Shown here: in pieces, positions 57,021 to 64,000 of the stretch
Position numbering within the stretch: position 1 is the stretch's first letter
Layout of the letters: each line of letters begins with the position of its first letter
NCBI RefSeq assembly: GCF_000238315.3
Contig: NZ_CP011924.1
Location: 970,501 to 1,034,500, forward strand
Origin: Pseudoalteromonas piscicida
Lineage (GTDB): Bacteria > Pseudomonadota > Gammaproteobacteria > Enterobacterales > Alteromonadaceae
DNA length: 64,000 nt
Reading direction: 5' to 3'
The notes under the pieces: model-generated
Database searches by the model: none
The model's input: the letters and a program-made list of their open reading frames with translations, nothing else
What the model was told of the DNA's origin: nothing
Made by a program: the position numbers and the translations under genes

Positions 57021-57162
57021 CTAAATCCACTCCTTGCGGTTTATTACGGTTATATTAATAGCATAAAAGCGCGGAGGGCTGAATCAAATAAAAGCAAATT
57101 TTTTACAAGTATTTTATATTTGAATTATTTACAGGGGAGATAAATGTGGAAGCAAATAAAAA

Positions 57163-57188
57163 GGCCAGTAGTTAAGTAACAGCTGGCC
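57163..57188 (-). terminator. Terminator after the DUF3010 gene
   Basis: GGCCAG and CTGGCC stem around a 14-base loop, with TTTTTATTT following on the minus strand. Confidence 0.75.
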
Positions 57189-57198
57189 CTTGATATGA

Positions 57199-57645
57199 TT
57201 ATTCTTCTTTGCCGTATGTTTTACGAAGAATATAAACATAGGCATTGATGAAAGCTTGCTCTTGAAACTTTTTCAACCCAGTGTCTTCATAGTCAACAGG
57301 AATTGGGTTTCTTTTTAATTGCTCTTTAACTTCAGTGCTAGATAGTAACTGCACGTCCACACCTGAAATTAACTGGATTGCAGCTTCCATTTTAAAACCA
57401 GCCGCACTACCTGCGAATTTACCTTTGTGTGGGCGCTGACGAATGGCGATAGAATCTACGCCGTAATCTTCTACTAGTTTTGCAAAGTCGAATTGGAACT
57501 TGCGCATTTCATCAAGTTCTGTCCCTTGGTTACTTAACGTAAAGCGGCGCTGACGAATGTCTCTGATATCAAAAACATCATCTTCTTTCGTTAGCATACA
57601 AAGCAGAGCTTCGCTGCCTGAAATTTCAACCCCAAGTGTTCTCAT
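57199..57645 (-). CDS. DUF3010-family protein
   Basis: 148 residues if started at the ATG at 57645 (MRTLGVEISGSEA); an ATG 7 codons upstream at 57666 is less likely as family members begin near RTLGVE. IRQRPHKGKFAGSAAGFKMEAAIQL is the most conserved part. The fold looks RNase-H-like (starts with a beta-strand GVEISGSEALLCML), but the function is unknown. Confidence 0.82.
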   Translation of the reverse strand: MRTLGVEISGSEALLCMLTKEDDVFDIRDIRQRRFTLSNQGTELDEMRKFQFDFAKLVEDYGVDSIAIRQRPHKGKFAGSAAGFKMEAAIQLISGVDVQLLSSTEVKEQLKRNPIPVDYEDTGLKKFQEQAFINAYVYILRKTYGKEE

Positions 57646-57679
57646 TTTCGTGTCCAGATTATGCAAAAACTGAATTATC

Positions 57680-58672
57680 TCACAGTGTTATTTCTATTGC
57701 TATCGCTGCATGGTCAGAATAGCAAATATCTTCGTCCATACGCTTCGGATCAAGGTGAGCATCGTAACTGTAGTAATGTAACGACTTCACTCTGGGTGTT
57801 TCTCGGTTGGGATTGAATTCTTTTGAACAAAGAATGTAATCAAGTACGTTACCTTCACCTTGATAGTAATGACTGGCTGGCTTTACTTTGTGGTTGTTGT
57901 CGGCGTAAAGAAAACTGTCGAACAATCCGACACTGTCAAAGCCATTACTAGCAAGGACGGGTGGAAAGGCTTGCGTCATAAAAGATAATGCTGGGCTGTC
58001 TAATGCATCATTAAAGTCGCCCATCACCAACGTTGCAGCCTGTTTCTCTCTTTGTGTTTTTAATGCATCGTAATAAATGATGGAAGCTTCGAGTGAACGT
58101 GAGATTTGCGACTGCATCGTACCTACGGTTTCGTGAAGTAATGTAAGTAGCGGGTCGTCTTGATTGGAATCTCCCAGCATGTGGGCCATTGAATGCACGC
58201 GTTGAGACTTAAAGTGCACGGCATAACACGCGAGTAACCCGAAGCCTGGAATGTCGAACTTACATTTTATCGGGGTGCGATTGAATTTAAATTGATGTTG
58301 ATTATTGAGGTATTCAAGTAACTCGGGGCAGGGCTCTAACGGCGCAAAGGATTTAAATGGTAGTTTTGATGCAATAGCGACCACGGGTTTAAACAATACC
58401 GATGGGTATACGTGATCAGGACTTGGCGCATCGACTGTGGCAAAGTGAACAAGACCCAAGTCTTCGCACAGCATCTGTAAGCTATCGGGTGAGAAGACTT
58501 CTTGAAACACAATGACATCGGGGTTTATATGCTGAATGAGTCCCGTGATAAACTGAGTTTTGGTTTGCCACTGTGTTTCATTATAGTGCTCATGAAGTTG
58601 ATAAAACGAATAAGGCGGCGCTGCAAAATTTAGTAGATTAAAGGTTGCAAACCGATAACGCTTTTTGGCCAC
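57680..58672 (-). CDS. Endonuclease/exonuclease/phosphatase-family protein
   Basis: 330 residues from GTG at 58672, with GGGA 10 bases upstream; a TTG at 58684 is an alternative. FATFNLLNF (N-terminal metal-binding region), FQEVFSPDSLQ with the metal-ligand Glu, VMGDFNDAL and SDHAAIAIEI at the C-terminus are the motifs of the DNase I-like fold. Substrate unknown (nucleic acid, phospholipid or sugar phosphate). No signal peptide. Confidence 0.82.
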   Translation of the reverse strand: MAKKRYRFATFNLLNFAAPPYSFYQLHEHYNETQWQTKTQFITGLIQHINPDVIVFQEVFSPDSLQMLCEDLGLVHFATVDAPSPDHVYPSVLFKPVVAIASKLPFKSFAPLEPCPELLEYLNNQHQFKFNRTPIKCKFDIPGFGLLACYAVHFKSQRVHSMAHMLGDSNQDDPLLTLLHETVGTMQSQISRSLEASIIYYDALKTQREKQAATLVMGDFNDALDSPALSFMTQAFPPVLASNGFDSVGLFDSFLYADNNHKVKPASHYYQGEGNVLDYILCSKEFNPNRETPRVKSLHYYSYDAHLDPKRMDEDICYSDHAAIAIEITL

Positions 58673-58684
58673 GAATAATCCCAA

Positions 58685-58901
58685 AATAGTTTTTGTAAAT
58701 TAATAGATTAATTTTAGCTCTAGGCTTGCACTTAGCCAAGTAACACGCGAGAATAGTGATTCTTATTCGAAAGCCCTCGGATGAGCCGCGATAATTCGCG
58801 CAAGACAATGCTTATTCGTAAAAGCGTTGATAGGCACACTTTAAAATTAATTAAATACATGTGATGCATTGTAGGTGTCACCACTGTAAATAGGATTTAT
58901 C
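58685..58901 (+). promoter_or_regulatory. Upstream region of thrS
   Basis: 217 bases without a gene, divergent from the EEP gene. ATAGGATTTATC before the ATG serves as ribosome site. thrS leaders are often autoregulated by ThrRS in enterics; I cannot draw a convincing tRNA-like operator here. Confidence 0.4.
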
Positions 58902-60812
58902 ATGCCAGTTATTACTCTCCCTGACGGCAGTCAGCGTATTTTTGAAAACCCTGTCACTACTCTAGAAGTCGCTCAAGACATCGGTCCTGGCCTTGCAAAA
59001 GCAACGATTGCTGGCCGTGTAAATGGCGTTCGTGTTGATGCTTGTGACCTCATCGAAAATGACTCAGCGCTTGAAATCATCACCGCAAAAGACGACGACG
59101 GTCTTGAGATTATTCGTCACTCGTGTGCGCACTTGATTGGTCACGCTGTAAAACAATTGTTCCCAGAAGCTAAGATGGCGATTGGTCCTACCATCGACAA
59201 CGGTTTCTATTACGATGTTGACTTAGAGCATTCGCTTACTCAAGAAGACCTTGAAGCGATTGAAAAACGCATGTTGGAGTTGGCAAAAACCGACTACGAC
59301 GTAGTAAAGAAAAAGGTGAGCTGGCAAGAAGCGCGCGATGCATTTGCAGCACGCGGTGAAATCTATAAGATGGAAATCCTAGACGAGAATATCGCGAAAG
59401 ATGACCGTCCAGGTTTATATCACCACGAAGAATATGTTGATATGTGTCGTGGTCCGCACGTACCAAATATGAAATTCTGTCACCACTTCAAGATTATGAA
59501 AGTGGCGGGCGCGTATTGGCGCGGTAATTCAGAAAACAAGATGTTACAGCGTATTTATGGTACAGCTTGGGCTGACAAGAAGCAGCTAAAGGCGTATCTT
59601 AAGCGTTTAGAAGAAGCTGAAAAGCGTGATCACCGTAAAATTGGTAAAGCACTCGACCTGTGGCATTGGCAAGAAGAAGCGCCAGGCATGGTTTTCTGGC
59701 ATAATGATGGCTGGAGCATTTATCGTGAGCTTGAAGATTTTGTTCGTGAGAAACTACGCGAATATCAGTACGAAGAAGTAAAAGGTCCGTTGATGATGGA
59801 CCGTGGCTTGTGGGAAAAATCAGGTCACTGGGACAAGTACTCAGATGCTATGTTCACGACTGAGTCAGAGAAACGTGAGTATGCTATTAAGCCGATGAAC
59901 TGCCCAGGTCACGTGCAGATCTTTAACCAAGGTCTAAAGTCATACCGTGATTTACCATTACGTATGGCTGAGTTTGGCTGTTGTCACCGTAATGAACCAT
60001 CAGGCGCACTACATGGCTTGATGCGCGTTCGTGGCTTTACTCAAGATGATGCGCATATCTTCTGTACAGAAGAGCAAATCATGGATGAAGTATCTGCCTG
60101 TATCAAAATGGTATATGACACTTACTCGACATTTGGCTTTGAAAAGATTGTTGTAAAACTTTCGACTCGTCCAGAAAAGCGCATTGGTGAAGACGAAATA
60201 TGGGACAAAGCGGAAGCTGCATTGGCTGAAGCGTTAAAAGTTAACAACATCGAGTTTGAATATCTGCCGGGTGAAGGGGCGTTTTATGGTCCTAAGATCG
60301 AATTCACGCTGTATGATTGTTTAGAGCGTGCGTGGCAATGTGGTACAGTGCAATTAGACTTCGCACTACCAGGTCGTTTAGGTGCAACTTATGTTGCGGA
60401 AAGTAACGAGCGTAAAACACCAGTTATGATCCACCGCGCAATTCTGGGTTCACTAGAGCGCTTTATTGGAATTCTAACGGAAGAATATGCTGGTCAGTTC
60501 CCAACTTGGCTTGCGCCGAAACAAGTTGTGATCATGAATATCACGGATAAACAAGCGGATTATGTCCACGAAGTTGTACAAAAGTTGAATAAACTTGGAA
60601 TAAGAGCTTGTGCCGACTTGAGAAATGAGAAGATTGGTTTTAAAATCCGCGAGCATACTTTAAAACGTATACCTTATTTACTAGTGGTGGGTGACAAAGA
60701 AGTCGAGCAACAAGAAGTTGCAGTAAGAACCCGTACTGGTGAAGATTTAGGTAAATTATCGATTGATGATTTCATCGTTAAAGTTAGCGAAGAGATTAAA
60801 AATCGACTATAA
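58902..60812 (+). CDS. thrS: Threonine--tRNA ligase
   Basis: 636 residues with the full set of domains: TGS (about 1-61), editing domain with [16 protein letters not shown] and [13 protein letters not shown], class II catalytic core ([40 protein letters not shown]), and an anticodon-binding C-terminus. Upstream of infC-rpmI-rplT in the usual order. Confidence 0.97.
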   Translation: MPVITLPDGSQRIFENPVTTLEVAQDIGPGLAKATIAGRVNGVRVDACDLIENDSALEIITAKDDDGLEIIRHSCAHLIGHAVKQLFPEAKMAIGPTIDNGFYYDVDLEHSLTQEDLEAIEKRMLELAKTDYDVVKKKVSWQEARDAFAARGEIYKMEILDENIAKDDRPGLYHHEEYVDMCRGPHVPNMKFCHHFKIMKVAGAYWRGNSENKMLQRIYGTAWADKKQLKAYLKRLEEAEKRDHRKIGKALDLWHWQEEAPGMVFWHNDGWSIYRELEDFVREKLREYQYEEVKGPLMMDRGLWEKSGHWDKYSDAMFTTESEKREYAIKPMNCPGHVQIFNQGLKSYRDLPLRMAEFGCCHRNEPSGALHGLMRVRGFTQDDAHIFCTEEQIMDEVSACIKMVYDTYSTFGFEKIVVKLSTRPEKRIGEDEIWDKAEAALAEALKVNNIEFEYLPGEGAFYGPKIEFTLYDCLERAWQCGTVQLDFALPGRLGATYVAESNERKTPVMIHRAILGSLERFIGILTEEYAGQFPTWLAPKQVVIMNITDKQADYVHEVVQKLNKLGIRACADLRNEKIGFKIREHTLKRIPYLLVVGDKEVEQQEVAVRTRTGEDLGKLSIDDFIVKVSEEIKNRL

Positions 60813-60883
60813 ATATAAACTTGCGTGTACTTTACTTTTTCTGGTGCACGCATTTACTTTTGAATTTTTTGGAGGAACGTACC

Positions 60884-61432
60884 ATTAGAGGCGGCAAAAA
60901 AGGGCAAAATAACGCTCAGAAAAATCGTATTAACGAAGAGATTACAGCGAAAGAGGTTCGCTTAATTGACGCTGAAGGCGAGCAAGCTGGCATTGTCTCA
61001 ACAAGAGACGCACAAAACATGGCGGATGAAGCAGGTCTAGATCTAGTTGAGATCAGTCCAAATGCTGAGCCACCGGTTTGTAAAGTGATGGACTACGGTA
61101 AGTTCCTTTTTGAAAAAGCAAAAATCCAAAAAGAACAAAAGAAAAAGCAAAAGCAAATTCAGGTTAAGGAAGTTAAATTCCGTCCTGGTACAGATGTTGG
61201 TGATTACCAAGTCAAGCTACGTAGCCTTCGCAAGTTTCTTGAGGGGGGCGATAAAGCTAAAGTCACAATTCGCTTCCGTGGTCGTGAAATGGCGCACCAA
61301 GAGATTGGTATTGATCTACTAGAACGTATCAAGACTGAATTGGAAGATATCGCATCAGTTGAGTCTTTCCCGAAAAAAGTAGAAGGTCGTCAGATGATAA
61401 TGATGATGGCGCCTATTGCTAAAAAGTCTTAA
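60884..61432 (+). CDS. infC: Translation initiation factor IF-3 (ATT start)
   Basis: 182 residues starting at ATT 60884 ([17 protein letters not shown]), 7 bases after a strong GGAGGA (60871-60876). A start at ATG/GTG further up would give non-IF3 residues in the leader. The rare AUU start is a known feature of infC that lets IF-3 limit its own synthesis. Domains: N-terminal ([16 protein letters not shown]) and C-terminal ([16 protein letters not shown]). Confidence 0.96.
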   Translation: MRGGKKGQNNAQKNRINEEITAKEVRLIDAEGEQAGIVSTRDAQNMADEAGLDLVEISPNAEPPVCKVMDYGKFLFEKAKIQKEQKKKQKQIQVKEVKFRPGTDVGDYQVKLRSLRKFLEGGDKAKVTIRFRGREMAHQEIGIDLLERIKTELEDIASVESFPKKVEGRQMIMMMAPIAKKS

Positions 61433-61456
61433 TCTCGGCATAATACGCATCGAATT

Positions 61457-61492
61457 TAACGCAGGTCTCAAGTGCTAACGCCACCTGCGTTA
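61457..61492 (+). promoter_or_regulatory. Hairpin in the infC-rpmI spacer, candidate L20 control site
   Basis: TAACGCAGGT pairs exactly with ACCTGCGTTA around a 16-base loop, in the 181-base leader of rpmI. In E. coli L20 represses rpmI-rplT by binding structured mRNA here; that this hairpin takes part is inference. Confidence 0.45.
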
Positions 61493-61613
61493 TCCGGTTT
61501 TAAAGTAAGGTATTGATCCTTCACCGGTTTTAGGTAGTAAGCTAGGCCTACAAGTGAGTTTATCTCCGCCTGCTTACATTGTGTTAAAGCAATATCATTC
61601 GGAGTTATTGCAA

Positions 61614-61814
61614 ATGGCTTATAAGCTAAAATCACACAGAGGTGCTGCTAAGCGCTTCAAAAAGACTGCTTCTGGCGGTTACAAGCGTAAACAGTCGCAT
61701 CTTCGTCACATTCTGACTAAGAAATCTTCAAAGCGTAAATTACACCTTCGTGCTAAGTCTATGGTTCATAAGAATGACCTAGGCCTAATCGATCGTATGT
61801 TACCATTCGCTTAA
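61614..61814 (+). CDS. rpmI: Ribosomal protein bL35
   Basis: 66 residues from ATG 61614 ([25 protein letters not shown]), with CGGAG upstream. Very basic, normal length. Upstream in-frame ATG codons give unrelated residues. Confidence 0.97.
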   Translation: MAYKLKSHRGAAKRFKKTASGGYKRKQSHLRHILTKKSSKRKLHLRAKSMVHKNDLGLIDRMLPFA

Positions 61815-61829
61815 TAGAGGATATCAGAA

Positions 61830-62189
61830 ATGGCAAGAGTTAAACGCGGCGTAGTTGCACGTGCACGTCACAAAAAAGTATTAAAGCAAGCTAAAGGTTA
61901 CTATGGAGCGCGTTCACGCGTTTACCGCGTAGCTTTCCAAGCGGTAACTAAAGCTGGTCAATATGCTTACCGTGACCGTCGTGCTAAGAAACGTACTTTC
62001 CGTCAACTATGGATTGCTCGTATCAACGCAGCTGCACGTCAAAATGGTCTTTCTTACAGCCGTTTCATCAATGGCCTTAAAAAGTCATCGATTGAAATCG
62101 ATCGTAAGATCCTAGCTGATATCGCAGTATACGACCAAGTAGCTTTCGCAGCACTAGTTGCTAAAGCAAAAGATGGTCTAGCTGCTTAA
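61830..62189 (+). CDS. rplT: Ribosomal protein bL20
   Basis: 119 residues, normal length; begins [29 protein letters not shown]. 15 bases after rpmI with AGAGGATA as ribosome site. Also the likely repressor of its own operon. Confidence 0.97.
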   Translation: MARVKRGVVARARHKKVLKQAKGYYGARSRVYRVAFQAVTKAGQYAYRDRRAKKRTFRQLWIARINAAARQNGLSYSRFINGLKKSSIEIDRKILADIAVYDQVAFAALVAKAKDGLAA

Positions 62190-62231
62190 TAAGCGGAACT
62201 AGAATTAGTCTTAGGACTAAACCTGGTATTG

Positions 62232-62256
62232 AAAAGGAGCCTTAGGCTCCTTTTTT
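62232..62256 (+). terminator. Terminator of the thrS-rplT operon
   Basis: AAAAGGAGCC-TTA-GGCTCCTTTTTT, 43 bases after rplT. Confidence 0.92.
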
Positions 62257-62347
62257 AGTTTTATACTCGTTATCAACGCTAACATTGGCACTAGCGGTTT
62301 TTTATTAAGATTTTATCCAGCATCTTACTGCTCAATATTCGTTTTAA

Positions 62348-63124
62348 CTATCCCATCAAATAGGTCGGAAACGTAACGTAATATCTCGCCTTTGCAGTCT
62401 TCGCACTCAGTGCGTGTTGCAGCACTTTATAAACAGCTTCTGGCTCTAAAGTAAATTTTTGCGGTGCTTCTTCTGAACCTAAGCGGTTAAGCTGCGCCTG
62501 ATATGCTTTGTGATGTACACTATTTTCGTGATCGATATTCGCTAAAAAGGCGTGTTTCGCGTTTTCTCTAAATTTAGACACGATTGGACCTGGCTCTATT
62601 AGGCTAACTTGAATATTGCTATCTGAAAGCTCCATGCGTAAGGTGTCGGTAAGTCCTTCAAGTGCAAATTTACTCGCGTTATAGGCGCCGCGATATGGCA
62701 GTGCAACTAACCCAAGTACGGATGAGTTATGAATAATGCGGCCTGCGCCTTGCTTACGCATTTGCTCAACTGCGAGACAGGTGAGCGTATGCCAGCCAAA
62801 AAAATTAACTTCAAATTGTTGCCGTAACACCTCTGTAGGCAAGTCTTCTACCGCACCAGGTTGGCCGTAGGCACCGTTATTGAACAACGCGTCTAGCTGA
62901 CCATTTGCGATTGTCAAAGCTTGGTTAAAGCCATCATTTATACTTTGCTCGCACGCTAAGTCGAGCAAAATACATTGAATGTCTGTGCCTTCAAATTTAT
63001 TCAAGTCTTTTGCATTTCTAACCGAAGCAATAACTTGATATCCTGCTTTTGACAATTGCACAGCGCAGTAATAACCAATCCCGCTAGAACAACCTGTGAT
63101 TAAAATTGATTTTTGTACGCTCAT
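62348..63124 (-). CDS. Short-chain dehydrogenase/reductase (SDR) family oxidoreductase
   Basis: 258 residues from ATG 63124 (MSVQKSILITGCSSGIGYYCA), with AGGGAT before it; an upstream start at 63163 adds unconserved residues. TGCSSGIG is the NAD(P) motif; NNGAYGQ and the catalytic YNASK with the preceding NSS (Ser) are present. Classic SDR; substrate unknown. Confidence 0.88.
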   Translation of the reverse strand: MSVQKSILITGCSSGIGYYCAVQLSKAGYQVIASVRNAKDLNKFEGTDIQCILLDLACEQSINDGFNQALTIANGQLDALFNNGAYGQPGAVEDLPTEVLRQQFEVNFFGWHTLTCLAVEQMRKQGAGRIIHNSSVLGLVALPYRGAYNASKFALEGLTDTLRMELSDSNIQVSLIEPGPIVSKFRENAKHAFLANIDHENSVHHKAYQAQLNRLGSEEAPQKFTLEPEAVYKVLQHALSAKTAKARYYVTFPTYLMG

Positions 63125-63247
63125 TTGATCCCTAAAGTTATGGTTATCTGCGATTAACTGCAAATTTTTGTTGAATCACCGCACATTGTAAGCCGATATC
63201 TAAAATATTGATATAATTGGCAGATAAAAGCAGAGGAATAGATAAAT

Positions 63248-64000
63248 ATGATGAGTTCCAGCATTATTATGCTTACTGCAATGCTAGGTATGAGCGGTCA
63301 TTTACCACCTTTGATAGAGTGGCAGGGCAAAAGTGAACAACTATTACAACAACAAGGCCCATTAACGACTGATTTTGAACTAAGTGGTGCGATAGATTCT
63401 CCTAATTACGCCGATACGATGGCATTTGTTGACCGCCTAGTGGCTGCTAATCCGACCCAATTTAAGCTAGAGACGATCGGATTTAGCAATAGTAATCGCG
63501 CGATTAAGATGATTGTTGCAACGGAGCAGGGCGGTGACAAGTCAAATGTTATTAATAATGGTAAGCCAACCATTTTAGTACAAGCTGGTATTCATGCCGG
63601 AGAAATTGACGGCAAAGATGCCATGTTTATGTTGCTTCGCGATGTTGCAACCGGTAAGCGCCGTGATATCTTGACGAAAGTGAATTTACTCTTTATCCCT
63701 ATTCTCAACGTCGATGGGCATGAAAGGCGCAGCGAGTTTAACCGTATAAATCAACGCGGCCCGACTGTTATGGGCTTTAGAACCAATGCCAATAACTTAA
63801 ATCTGAATCGTGATTACACTAAATTGGATACGCCAGGAGTTAAGGCGGTCATGCAGGTGATTAATGAATATAATCCGGATCTGTACATCGATGTTCATGT
63901 AACGGATGGCGCAGACTACCAATACGATGTCACTTATGGTTTTAACCCAACTTTTGCAAGTGAGTCACCGGCAATAGCTGAGGTGTTAGAAAATCAGATT
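63248..64000 (+). CDS. M14-family zinc carboxypeptidase, N-terminal part (3' truncated by window end)
   Basis: The frame is open to the window end (about 250 residues). ATG at 63248 or 63251, with AGAGGA 11-17 bases upstream. After a short hydrophobic N-terminus, VQAGIHAGEIDGKDA holds the zinc ligands His and Glu of the HxxE motif; NVDGHERR, NLNRDY and YIDVHVTDGADYQYD (third zinc-ligand His) follow in M14 order. Likely an exported peptidase or glutamyl/peptidoglycan-type enzyme; substrate not clear. Confidence 0.85.
   Translation, partial: MMSSSIIMLTAMLGMSGHLPPLIEWQGKSEQLLQQQGPLTTDFELSGAIDSPNYADTMAFVDRLVAANPTQFKLETIGFSNSNRAIKMIVATEQGGDKSNVINNGKPTILVQAGIHAGEIDGKDAMFMLLRDVATGKRRDILTKVNLLFIPILNVDGHERRSEFNRINQRGPTVMGFRTNANNLNLNRDYTKLDTPGVKAVMQVINEYNPDLYIDVHVTDGADYQYDVTYGFNPTFASESPAIAEVLENQI

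Overview
The window looks like chromosomal DNA of a marine gammaproteobacterium, most likely Pseudoalteromonas or a close relative. This is inferred from gene order (comEC-msbA-lpxK-ycaR-kdsB; gltA divergent from sdhCDAB-sucABCD; thrS-infC-rpmI-rplT), moderate AT richness, a secreted S41 protease and REP-like repeats of the GGAGCGGGTTCACCCCGCGAT type. No rRNA, tRNA or CRISPR array was seen.

Layout. 1-6.3 kb: 3' end of comEC, then a close-packed envelope/LPS run (msbA, lpxK, ycaR, kdsB), an RluA-type pseudouridine synthase and tcdA. 6.3-8 kb: csdA-csdE, convergent to tcdA, which should supply sulfur-transfer chemistry to it. 8-19.6 kb: TCA block, with gltA on the minus strand and sdhCDAB, sucAB, sucCD on the plus strand, punctuated by hairpin terminators; SucB carries two lipoyl domains. 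19.7-21.2 kb: Crp/Fnr-like regulator and two small genes. 21.3-29 kb: a hydroxyproline (collagen-peptide) catabolic island with M24 peptidase, D-amino-acid-type dehydrogenase, Pyr4H2C deaminase-like protein, 4-hydroxyproline epimerase, semialdehyde dehydrogenase, and a GntR/FCD regulator broken by a stop codon. 29.7-31.6 kb: PrpE-like acyl-CoA synthetase.

31.6-34.3 kb: an IS110-superfamily element of the IS1111 type, inserted into a REP-like palindrome. Its 3' two-thirds plus flank (1044 bp) is duplicated in tandem. The noncoding right end holds short stretches matching both target flanks and both element ends, as expected of a bridge/seekRNA. 34.4-41.8 kb: a MacAB-like efflux operon (adaptor, ATPase, two FtsX-type permeases) with its own NtrC-type regulator and histidine kinase, preceded by a sigma-54-like promoter and repeated TGTCCG boxes. 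41.8-42.2 kb: three more REP units.

42.2-64 kb: small membrane protein, catalase, S41 peptidase, acyl-CoA synthetase, an RND pump (adaptor and AcrB-like) divergent from a TetR regulator with a three-copy 33-bp-spaced operator array, an ABC exporter, a ChaN/EreA-like exported protein, a DUF3010 protein, an endonuclease/exonuclease/phosphatase protein, thrS-infC-rpmI-rplT with an ATT start for infC, an SDR oxidoreductase and a truncated M14 carboxypeptidase. The most notable signals are the IS1111 array with readable RNA guides in its REP target, the sigma-54-linked efflux operon, the TetR operator array, and the hydroxyproline island with repeated TTGTATACAA palindromes but a broken regulator.
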